Origin: Cyanobium sp. NIES-981
GTDB lineage: Bacteria; Cyanobacteriota; Cyanobacteriia; PCC-6307; Cyanobiaceae
Direction: 5' to 3'
Assembly: GCF_900088535.1 (NCBI RefSeq)
Contig: NZ_LT578417.1
Coordinates: 2,356,001 to 2,420,000 of the forward strand
DNA: 64,000 nt
Shown here one piece after another: positions 25,124 through 33,399 of this stretch. Every line of letters begins with the position of its first letter. The stretch's first letter is position 1. The position numbers and the translations under genes were made by a program. The notes under the pieces are model-generated. The model saw only the letters and a program-made list of their open reading frames with translations, made no database searches and had not been told where the DNA came from.

Positions 25124-26237
25124 AGGAGGCCAGCAGGTGTTGGGGAATGACGGGATCGGGGAGGCTCGGGCAGCGGGGCGGCACGCGAAAGCGCTGCTGC
25201 AGAGCCGAGAGGGACAGGGACTGGCGGCGCTGGGCCTGCTCCAGGAAGGCGAGCACCAACTCAAACGAGGCCACCCGCACCGCCACATACAGGGCCTCCG
25301 CCATCAGCCGGGCCGCACCGTCACGCTCACCGCCGGCCAGCAACTGCTGCCAGAACTCCCACCAGCGCTGATCCGGGAACAGGTGGCGCTGGTAGCGGCA
25401 ATGGAGCAGGGCCCGGGGCTTGGCCCGCAGGCCATCGATCAGGTGCTCCAGATCGATGCACCAGGCCCGCTTCTCACCTGCGGCGCCATAGGCGCGCGGG
25501 AGCTGGCAGACCCAGCCGCTGCCCAGGAACACCACCAGCCGGTCGTGGTGCAGCCGCACCGTGACCTGACGGCCGATCAGGGTGGGCGGCACCGAGTAGA
25601 TCACCTGCCTCACCTCGATCGTGCTGGTGCTCCGCACCCGCACCGTGAGCCGCTCGTAGTCGGCAAAGCGGAACGCCGGCAGAGGGGCCAGATGCTCCAG
25701 CTCCTGCTCGTAGCGCCGTTGCCGGGGGGCGTTGAGGGCGCTGAACACCTCAGCGAGAAGCTCGCCGTATTCGGCCGGCTCCTCGAAATCACAGCTGCCG
25801 CGCAGGATCAGCTTCTGCTCCAGCCGCCGTTTCACATGGCCGTTGGGTCCCTCGACGATGCCGTTCTCGTGGGCCACACCCCGGTTGTTGCGGCTGGGGG
25901 ACAGGCCGTAGTGGGCACACAGGGCCTGGTAGCGGGGGGTGATGTCGAGGGCGTAGCTGCCATCCCGGTTGCGGCTGGCGGCCGAGAGCCGATCGGTGCG
26001 CAGCTCTCTGGGCACCCCACCGCAGGCGGCCAGGGCGTTCTGCAGACCCTCGGAGAGGGCCACGAAACTCTCTCCGCCGTGGACGATCTGCCCGTAGGCC
26101 CAGCCGCTCCAGGCCAGGCGGTAGTGAAAGAGAAGGTGGGGGAACGGTTGTCCGCGCAGGGTGATCGCCACCCGTTTCACCCGGGTGAAGTCGCAGAAGC
26201 CGATCTCGCCGGGCTGGTAGGCCAGCGGGAACATCAC

Positions 26238-27477
26238 TGACGTGACCCCCTTTATCGGTCCAGTCCTTATGAGAGTGGGTGGTCATGGTCATGCTGCAGC
26301 TCCTTGTTGAGCTGCCTCCAGGGGCGTACGCCCCTGGAGGGCCGAATGCGGCCTGAGTGAGTTGTACTCCCATCGCCAGCGATCGGCCAGGATCTGAGCC
26401 TCCGGGGCTGTGGTGAACAACTCGGTGTTGAGGAACTCATCCCGGAACCGGCCGTTGAACGACTCGGCAAAACCGTTCTCCCACGGGGATCCTGGCTCGA
26501 TGTAGGCCGTGCTGGTGGCGCTGCTGGCCTCGCACCAGTCCCGTAGAGCCTGGGCAATGAACTCAGGGCCGTTGTCCGATCGGATGAACGCTGGCGCCGG
26601 GTAGAGGCTGGTGAGTTCCTCCAGCACAGTCACCACGTCTTTGGCCTTGCACCGCCTGCCCACCCGGATCGCCAGGCAGAGGCGGCTGTGCTCGTCGATC
26701 ACGTTCAGGAACTTGAGTCTGCGGCCATCGGCGGTGGCATCGAACTGGAAATCCATGGCCCACACCTGGTGGGGATGCTGGGCCCGGTGACGCCTCACCG
26801 AGCCGTCGGCGGGCCGTGCCCGCTTCCGCTTCCTGGGAGTGGGCCGCTGCAGCCCCTCCTCCCGCCAGAGCCGTTGCACCCGCTTGTGGTTCACGGTCCA
26901 GCCCTCCCGACGCAGCAGGCGGTAGGCCATGCGGCGGCCCCAGCGGATGTGCTCAGCTGCAATCTCCCTCAGGCGGTGCCGAAGCTTGGTCTCCTCCAGG
27001 TCGACGACCTTCCCGCAATGGCGCTGGGTGCTGCGGTGCTGCCCCACAACACGGCAGGCCTGGCGCTCTGATGCCCGGTAACGCTCCTGCAGGACCGTGA
27101 CGGCCCTGCGACGGCGTTCCGGGCTCAGAAGTTTCCCTCCGCAAGGTCCTTGAGCATCGCCTTCTCCAACTCGGCTTCTGCCAACAACTTCTTGAGCCGG
27201 GCGTTCTCCTTCTCCAGCTGCGTCAGCCGGCGGGCCTCCTCGGCCTGCATGCCGCCGTACTGCTGCCGCCAGCGGTGATACGTCGGCTGCGTCACCTCGA
27301 TGACGCGGCAGACATCGGCGACGGTCTTGCCCTGGGCAATCAGCTGGTCGGCGGTCTTGAGCTTGCGGATGATCTGCTCCGCTGTGTGCCTGGTGCGTTT
27401 CATGGTGAAGTCCCCGGCCCAGTCTGGCCGGCTGAGGACTCTCATTCACCCTGGACCAATTCCCGGGGTCCACGTCA
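26238..27477 (-). mobile_element. IS3-A copy 5, full length, inside istA of IS21-C
   Basis: 1240 bp with standard TGACGTG ends, flanked by ATCAC on both sides (26233-26237 and 27478-27482), a 5-bp repeat against 4 bp for the other copies. With copy 6 (opposite orientation, 807 bases away) it forms a long, nearly perfect inverted repeat. Confidence 0.93.
26289..27403 (-). CDS. IS3-A copy 5 transposase OrfAB
   Basis: OrfA is 27125-27403; OrfB continues to 26289 through GGGAAAC. It is subtype a ([17 protein letters not shown]) like copy 1, but with [19 protein letters not shown] instead of [19 protein letters not shown]. Only copy 6 shares these last changes. Intact. Confidence 0.88.
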
Positions 27478-27939
27478 ATCACCTCCGGCGCCGGGCCATG
27501 CAGTGCCTTCCACTGCTGTACCCGCCGCTGCAGGGTGCGTTTCACCGAACTCCAGTCCTGATCAGGCTTTTGCTCCTGCAGGTGCTCCAGCAGGGTGGTG
27601 GGCGTGAGCGCTGGATGGCGCTCCAGCAGCGGCAGTAAGAGTGGTTCCCAGACCTCCGCCAATGGATCGGGTCGGCGCCTGGTGCGGGGCTTGGCGGCTT
27701 TGGGTTGGAGGCGGCCTGCATCAATGCGGTGGGCACTGCTCACCGAGATGCCCGCCGCTGCGGCAGCCACCTCCTGGCGGCTGCCGGCTCGTCGTTTGGA
27801 CATGTACAGCGCAATCTGTTGAGCGGTGAGGGGAGCAGGCATGGCCCGGTGCCCTGCGCATGGCAACCGGATTCAGCAGACCCCCTCAGAAGCGGTCAAC
27901 CAGATCGGCGCGACCCCTCAACCAGATTGTCGCCGGACA

Positions 27940-28284
27940 CAGCTCGCTGATCAACTCTCGGTCGCGTGGCTGTGCCGGCAGCTGGGGGTGGCCCGCAGTG
28001 GGTACTTCGCCTGGCGGCAGCAGCAGGCGCCGCCGGGGAAGCGGGCGTCCGAGAACGCCCGGCTCACCGCCGTGATCGAGACGGTTTTCGGTGAGCACCG
28101 GGGCTTCTACGGATCCCCGCGGATCCACCACAAGCTGCGTGCTGCCGGCCACTGGGTCGGTCGCCACCGTGTCGCCCGTCTCGTACAACGGGCTTAGCTC
28201 AAGGCCAGGACCCGCAAGCCCTTCCGTGCCGGCTCCAGGGGCTCAAAAGGTGCCACTGGGGTGGTGGAGAACCTGCTGCAGCAG
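27940..28284 (+). pseudogene. IS3-C orfB, middle piece
   Basis: It reads LADQLSVAWLCRQLGVARSGYFAWRQQQ, then [52 protein letters not shown] then replaces one codon before [29 protein letters not shown], where IS3-A copy 6 interrupts. This is the HTH_21-type linker domain ahead of the integrase core. Confidence 0.82.
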
Positions 28285-29524
28285 TGACGTGGACCCCGGG
28301 AATTGGTCCAGGGTGAATGAGAGTCCTCAGCCGGCCAGACTGGGCCGGGGACTTCACCATGAAACGCACCAGGCACACAGCGGAGCAGATCATCCGCAAG
28401 CTCAAGACCGCCGACCAGCTGATTGCCCAGGGCAAGACCGTCGCCGATGTCTGCCGCGTCATCGAGGTGACGCAGCCGACGTATCACCGCTGGCGGCAGC
28501 AGTACGGCGGCATGCAGGCCGAGGAGGCCCGCCGGCTGACGCAGCTGGAGAAGGAGAACGCCCGGCTCAAGAAGTTGTTGGCAGAAGCCGAGTTGGAGAA
28601 GGCGATGCTCAAGGACCTTGCGGAGGGAAACTTCTGAGCCCGGAACGCCGTCGCAGGGCCGTCACGGTCCTGCAGGAGCGTTACCGGGCATCAGAGCGCC
28701 AGGCCTGCCGTGTTGTGGGGCAGCACCGCAGCACCCAGCGCCATTGCGGGAAGGTCGTCGACCTGGAGGAGACCAAGCTTCGGCACCGCCTGAGGGAGAT
28801 TGCAGCTGAGCACATCCGCTGGGGCCGCCGCATGGCCTACCGCCTGCTGCGTCGGGAGGGCTGGACCGTGAACCACAAGCGGGTGCAACGGCTCTGGCGG
28901 GAGGAGGGGCTGCAGCGGCCCACTCCCAGGAAGCGGAAGCGGGCACGGCCCGCCGACGGCTCGGTGAGGCGTCACCGGGCCCAGCATCCCCACCAGGTGT
29001 GGGCCATGGATTTCCAGTTCGATGCCACCGCCGATGGCCGCAGACTCAAGTTCCTGAACGTGATCGACGAGCACAGCCGCCTCTGCCTGGCGATCCGGGT
29101 GGGCAGGCGGTGCAAGGCCAAAGACGTGGTGACTGTGCTGGAGGAACTCACCAGCCTCTACCCGGCGCCAGCGTTCATCCGATCGGACAACGGCCCTGAG
29201 TTCATTGCCCAGGCTCTACGGGACTGGTGCGAGGCCAGCAGCGCCACCAGCACGGCCTACATCGAGCCAGGATCCCCGTGGGAGAACGGTTTTGCCGAGT
29301 CGTTCAACGGCCGGTTCCGGGATGAGTTCCTCAACACCGAGTTGTTCACCACAGCCCCGGAGGCTCAGATCCTGGCCGATCGCTGGCGATGGGAGTACAA
29401 CTCACTCAGGCCGCATTCGGCCCTCCAGGGGCGTACGCCCCTGGAGGCAGCTCAACAAGGAGCTGCAGCATGACCATGACCACCCACTCTCATAAGCCCT
29501 GGACCGATAAAGGGGGTCACGTCA
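28285..29524 (+). mobile_element. IS3-A copy 6, full length, inside IS3-C
   Basis: 1240 bp on the plus strand, with standard ends and a perfect 4-bp duplication GCAG (28281-28284 and 29525-29528). It is the only full-length IS3-A copy on the plus strand. Its transposase matches copy 5 exactly. Confidence 0.93.
28359..29473 (+). CDS. IS3-A copy 6 transposase OrfAB
   Basis: OrfA is 28359-28637 and ends DLAEGNF. The slippery heptamer GGGAAAC is at 28625-28631, in the zero frame as G GGA AAC, five codons' worth of bases before the stop. The OrfB frame runs [18 protein letters not shown] through the DDE core to 29473 (EAAQQGAAA). Intact by inspection. Confidence 0.88.
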
Positions 29525-29990
29525 GCAGGACTTCCAGCCCCCGGCTCCCAACCGCTGCTGGGCGGGTGAGATCACCTACATCCGCACCACAGCGGGCTGA
29601 CGGTACCTGGCGGTCTGGATCGATCTGTTCAGCCGCCGCGTGGCGGGCTGGATGCTGGATCAGCAGATGGATGCCACCCTGGTGATCGAGGCCCTCAGCC
29701 GATCCCTCGGCCACCGGCAGGTCCAGCCGGAGCAGCTGCTGCTGCACACGGATCGGGGCAGCCAGTACCGGGCCACCGACTATCGCGACCTGCTGAAGGA
29801 GCACAAAATCGTCTGGAGCATGTCCGCCAAGGGCTGCTGCTGGGACAACGCGGTGGTGGAGAGCTTTTTCTCCACCCTGAAACTGGAGCTCGATCTCGAT
29901 GACCATCGGGAAGCGTTGATCTCACCCCAGCAGCTGCAGCGCGATCTGGCCTTCTGGATCGAGGGTTAGTACAACCGCGAGCGGCGGCAC
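29525..29990 (+). pseudogene. IS3-C orfB, C-terminal piece
   Basis: It reads DFQPPAPNRCWAGEITYIRTTAG, a TGA, then RYLAVWIDLFSRRVAGWMLDQQMDATLVIEALSRSLGH, QLLLHTDRGSQYRATDYRDLL and SAKGCCWDNAVVESFFSTLKLEL. All three catalytic residues are visible (D of GEITY-IDLF, D of HTDRGSQY, E of VVESFF). A TAG interrupts WIEG-YNRERRHSTI. The stops make it non-functional. Confidence 0.82.
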
Positions 29991-30081
29991 TCAACGATCA
30001 GTTCCCTCAGCCCGATCGACTACGAGCAGCAGTACATCACTATACGTACACTCACACCGGCAGGCCCCTGAGAGCTGTCCA

Positions 30082-31126
30082 CGAAATCGGGCCGAGCTGA
30101 TCTCAGCTTCCAATCCATCGCTGTAGGCGTGCAGGTACACCTCCTCATACTGGGTTTTCCTCCGCAGTCTCTCCACCAGAATGTTGTCGTAGCAGCGCTT
30201 TCGGCCCGACTAGCTGATCTTGATCTCCGCAGCCTGCAGCCTGGCCACGAAGTCGGCTGAGGTGAACTGACACCCTTGATCGGAGTGGAAGACCTCTGGC
30301 TTACGGCCACATCGCAGGGCCATTTCCAGGGCATCCAAACAGAACTCCGTGTCAAGGCTGTTGGAAGGTTTCCAGGCCAGAACGTGCCTGGAGTAGAGAT
30401 CCATGACTGCCACCAGGTAGAAGGAACCCCCTCTGCAGCGGGATGGAAGTGATGTCGGTGGCCCAGACCTGATCCTCCGCTGTGACCGTGCTGGCATCCA
30501 CCAAGCATGGAAAGCGCTCGGATGGACCCCCAGGAACCGTGGTGCGTGGCTTCTGGTAGATCGCTCGTAACCCTTTGCGGCGCATGAGGCTTCACATCCG
30601 ATCACGGCTGATCGGGATCCCATCTCTGGCCAGGTAGTCCACCATCCGGCTGCTGCCGCTGCAGGGATCCTCCAGATAGAGGGCGTCGATCCTGGCCATG
30701 ATCCGCAGGGTCGATTCCAGCTCAGGTGTCGGCCGGTAGTACAGCGTGGACCTGGGCAGGCCCAGCAGCGCACAATAACGGCTGACACTGAGCTCGGGAT
30801 GGTCGTGATCGACCAGCTTGCGCAGTTCACGGGCATCAGAGCAGCTGAGACTTGTTATGAGCCACTCCAGCTCCACCTGCAGCCGATTGATCTGCTGGAA
30901 GAGCTCTGCCTCCTTGGCCTGCACCTCCTCCTTGTCCTTGTCCTTCTTACCCCTGGTGAACAGCTCGCTGGCACCGTCGAGAAGCTGTCGCTTCCACTGG
31001 CTCCCCTGGATCGGATGGATGGCGTGGTCGGCAGCGATCGGCCTGGATCGTCTTGCGGCCACTGATCGCCTCCATGGCGACCCTGGCCCTGTACTCGGGG
31101 CTGTGGGTGCGGCGCTTGGTCCTCCG
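30082..31126 (-). pseudogene. IS3-B copy 2 transposase, frameshifted
   Basis: OrfA begins KRRTHSPEYRARVAMEAISGRKT, slips frame, then gives HPIQGSQWKRQLLDGASELFTRGKKDKDKEE and LFQQINRLQVELEW. OrfB follows: SLSCSDARELRKLVDHDHPEL, STLYYRP, GSSRMVDYLARDGIPISRDRM, another slip, FYLVAVMDLYSRHVLAWKPSN and PEVFHSDQGCQFTSADF, a stop, then RRKTQYEEVYLHAYSDGLEAEISSARF. There are at least three lesions. Confidence 0.8.
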
Positions 31127-31204
31127 GTGGGAGCGCCTTTCAGGGGCGGCGCCCCGCCTCAAAGGTTAACGATGGGAGGCTGTCCAGAAAACCAAACCAC
31201 CTCA
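30082..31204 (-). mobile_element. IS3-B copy 2, truncated at its 3' end
   Basis: The transposase-start end (TGAGGTGGTTTGG inward) is at 31204, matching the end of copy 1 at 6272. The element runs through orfA and nearly all of orfB and is cut at EAEISSARF by the right end of IS3-C. It marks the right boundary of the IS island; the dideoxyhexose genes start 128 bases further on. Confidence 0.82.
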
Positions 31205-31331
31205 GACAGCGCCTTACAAGGTAGTTTGCGAGGAAGGGACCGAATAGGCCTTGCGCAAAATCGGCATGAGGCGAAGGACAAAGAAATTAACCGATCTAAC
31301 TGCGCATAGACAATCAAGTCTCATTGGCTGA

Positions 31332-32381
31332 TCAAAGCAAGTCTTTAGTCCAATCGAGCATGGCCTTAACCCCATCTTTTGCGCTCGTACGCGGATGCCA
31401 TGAAAGGAGGTTTTTAGCGCGGCCAATATCAGCAACAAAGAAGTCTTGATCACTTGACCGGCGAGGTGTATGCGTAAAACAAAGAGATGGAAGATCAAGA
31501 AAGTCACATAGCAAATCAAACAACTCAAGAAGACTTAGAGAGTTTTCCAAGCCACCACCTATATTAAAGACTTCACCAGCGACGCTATCGCGATTGTCAT
31601 AGGCAGCCTGATACAATGCAATGAGATCTGATGCATGCAATACGTCGCGCACTTGCCTGCCTGTTCCAGCAATTGTGAACGGTTCAACATCTTGACCAGT
31701 GGCTAGAACTTGCTGCTGCTCCAAAGCTTTAAGACAGAACCACCCGATCCATCCTTGATCAAACGAGGCGAACTGACGTCCTCCATAAATTGTGGAGTGG
31801 CGGAAGACTACAGTCTTGAGGCCATAAACACGAAACCAGTCTCGCACATACTGGTCAGCAGCTCCTTTCGAGCAACCATAGGGCGTAGAGAAATCTAGAG
31901 GAAGCTTCTCATCCAAGCCATGGGGAAAGTCGGGGAGGTTAAAACGTCGAGGCCCTTCTTCATAACGTAGCCACTCCAAGTCGCCATAAACCTTGTTCGT
32001 ACTGCTGTAAGCGACCAAAGCCTCAGGCGATAACTCTCTGCAAGCCTCAAGCACATTGAAGGTTCCTAGAACATTCGTTTGGAGGTCACGACGTGGGTTT
32101 GTAAGTGATGTAGTCATAGCCACCTGCCCGCCCACGTGACAGACATAGTTTATTGGAGAATAGCGTCTGAACAGCGAATAGACTGCTTCGTGATCAGCGA
32201 TATCAATTTGGTGAAATGTAAGCTGTTTTGAGTCATATTGTTCTTGCAGCCAGGCAAGATTCAGCTGAGACCCATTGCGGAATAAAGCATCTGCGACGAT
32301 TACCTCTGCACCATTCTTGAGAAAATGACAGGCAAGGTTAGTACCAAGAAAACCACAGCCCCCGGTAATCAGAACACGCAT
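31332..32381 (-). CDS. rfbE: CDP-paratose 2-epimerase (tyvelose epimerase)
   Basis: A 349-aa NAD-dependent short-chain dehydrogenase-type sugar epimerase. It has the nucleotide-binding GGCGFLG (residues 7-13), an active-site YGCSK around residue 170, VVFRHSTIYGGRQFASFDQGWIGWFCLKA, the substrate region GTGRQVRDVLHASDLI, and a C-terminus with VADIGRAKNLLSWHPRTSAKDGV. The motifs SSTNKVYGDLE and GGRQFA(S/T)(F/Y)DQGW(I/V)GWF match what I know of RfbE from enteric bacteria, which converts CDP-paratose to CDP-tyvelose. It is the last gene of the minus-strand cassette, 166 bases after the reductase gene. It is AT-rich compared with host genes. Confidence 0.85.
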   Translation of the reverse strand: MRVLITGGCGFLGTNLACHFLKNGAEVIVADALFRNGSQLNLAWLQEQYDSKQLTFHQIDIADHEAVYSLFRRYSPINYVCHVGGQVAMTTSLTNPRRDLQTNVLGTFNVLEACRELSPEALVAYSSTNKVYGDLEWLRYEEGPRRFNLPDFPHGLDEKLPLDFSTPYGCSKGAADQYVRDWFRVYGLKTVVFRHSTIYGGRQFASFDQGWIGWFCLKALEQQQVLATGQDVEPFTIAGTGRQVRDVLHASDLIALYQAAYDNRDSVAGEVFNIGGGLENSLSLLELFDLLCDFLDLPSLCFTHTPRRSSDQDFFVADIGRAKNLLSWHPRTSAKDGVKAMLDWTKDLL

Positions 32382-32547
32382 CCTTACTTAGTGCTCAAAT
32401 GGCTACAAGGCGTAACTCTACAGCAAAAAGATGGTGAGCTGAATCCCAGGCCAAGGACCGGGCTAAGGCTGTGTGGGACTTCACATCACGCTTTCATGAA
32501 CAACGGCTGGAGCAATCATTGCGAACCAGTAAGGGCTAAGGGGCTGG

Positions 32548-33396
32548 TCATCCGTTGGAAGGCCCGGTCATGTCCGCTACAATACGAGGTAAGTCATCTG
32601 GCCTTGAAGGCTTGGCACCAAAAATAAGCTTCCCAGGGGCATTAAAGCTCTGCCACTGTTCCTCGGCGAATTGCTTAAGTGTCTTGGGTACACCAGAACC
32701 GATATTAATCACTTTTGGCTGGTTAGAAGCGTCTACACGATTACAGGCTGAGAGCAGCTGTTCAGCAACTCTTTCTACAGGAAGAAAGTCTCGGATTTGC
32801 ATTCCAGAGGACATCTCGAAGTCTCTTCCGGTTAAAGCGGCAGCACGCAGAGAAGGCCAAAAATTTAAGATTGACTGACCTTCGCCAAAGGCAGTGAAGA
32901 TTCTGCAGTAGACAAGTGGGAGTGCGTCTCTTAGGGCAAGGCTATATAGCATATGGAAAGCTGCAGCTTTGCTGGCTCCGTACACATTGACAGGTCGGAG
33001 ACAGGCATCAACTGGGATGAACTCATAGTGATTTGAAGATAGACCGTACTCATAACAAGTGCCTGCAACTACAAAAGACCTCACGCCAGCTTCACACGCT
33101 TGAGATGCAAGATGTAATGTCAGCTCAACATTAACGTGTGCCAGCTCTCTCGGAGTTGCCTTCTTGGGACTGACACCAGCTGAAGCCATATGGATGACTG
33201 CATCAACTCCTTGTAAGTCAGAAGATGACAACCCTTCGAGATCCTTATTAATCCAAAGTGGTTGCAGACTTGAAGGTATACAGAGAGATGCATGATCGCT
33301 ACGGCGAGGAGCAATGACATCAAAACCCTCAGCTAATGCCTTGGCAACAACCCATGACCCAAGAAAGCCGGTAGCACCGGTCACATAGATTCTCAT
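32548..33396 (-). CDS. CDP-paratose/abequose synthase-like NAD(P)-dependent reductase
   Basis: A 282-aa short-chain dehydrogenase-type protein: GATGFLG (residues 7-13), VIHMASAG, and YGASK around residue 146. The segment MSSGMQIRDFLPVERVAEQLLSAC resembles the SGLQQRDFLYI segment of RfbS/RfbJ, which reduce the 4-keto group of the CDP-3,6-dideoxyhexulose to give paratose (RfbS) or abequose (RfbJ). Sequence alone does not decide which. The presence of an RfbE-like epimerase directly downstream favours paratose. The start is 3 bases after the rfbH stop, so the two are translationally linked. The terminal part SRPDDLPRIVADMTG is unremarkable. Confidence 0.75.
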   Translation of the reverse strand: MRIYVTGATGFLGSWVVAKALAEGFDVIAPRRSDHASLCIPSSLQPLWINKDLEGLSSSDLQGVDAVIHMASAGVSPKKATPRELAHVNVELTLHLASQACEAGVRSFVVAGTCYEYGLSSNHYEFIPVDACLRPVNVYGASKAAAFHMLYSLALRDALPLVYCRIFTAFGEGQSILNFWPSLRAAALTGRDFEMSSGMQIRDFLPVERVAEQLLSACNRVDASNQPKVINIGSGVPKTLKQFAEEQWQSFNAPGKLIFGAKPSRPDDLPRIVADMTGPSNG

Positions 33397-33399
33397 AAA

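Larger units (their letters stand above)
25002..27842 (-). pseudogene. istA: IS21-C transposase IstA, split by IS3-A copy 5
   Basis: The N-terminal part (27478-27842) starts [33 protein letters not shown] and ends HGPAPEV. The C-terminal part (25002-26237) resumes MFPLAYQPGEIGFCDFTRVKRV and contains the integrase core: the D of FCDF, the D of LRTDRLSAA and the E of RGVAHENGIVEGPNGHVK. Removing IS3-A copy 5 with one 5-bp repeat restores GPAPEVMFPLAYQPGE with no frame change. This shows an otherwise functional transposase of about 530 residues. Confidence 0.87.
24067..27939 (-). mobile_element. IS21-family element C, inside IS3-C
   Basis: The ends are TGTCCCGTGTCAATCAGG at 24067 and, inward from the right, TGTCCGGCGACAATCTGG at 27939 (21 of the first 26 positions match). 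It has a 6-bp duplication CAGCTC (24061-24066 and 27940-27945). Four sub-terminal repeats of the form GTCAATnnnGTTG lie between 24074 and 24335, and two more at the other end. It carries a complete istB and an istA split only by IS3-A copy 5, so the element was intact until recently. Confidence 0.87.
23540..30081 (+). mobile_element. IS3-family element C, outer layer of nest II
   Basis: Proposed short ends are TGGGCAGTTC at 23540 and, inward from the right, TGGACAGCTC at 30081. They match at 8 of 10 bases and are therefore tentative. OrfA is at 23699-24060; orfB is in three pieces separated by IS21-C (24067-27939) and IS3-A copy 6 (28285-29524). Removing both inserts and one copy of each duplication restores RLINQLADQLSVAWLCRQLG and LLQQDFQPPAPNRC in frame. 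The right end cuts into an IS3-B transposase at 30082. Confidence 0.72.
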
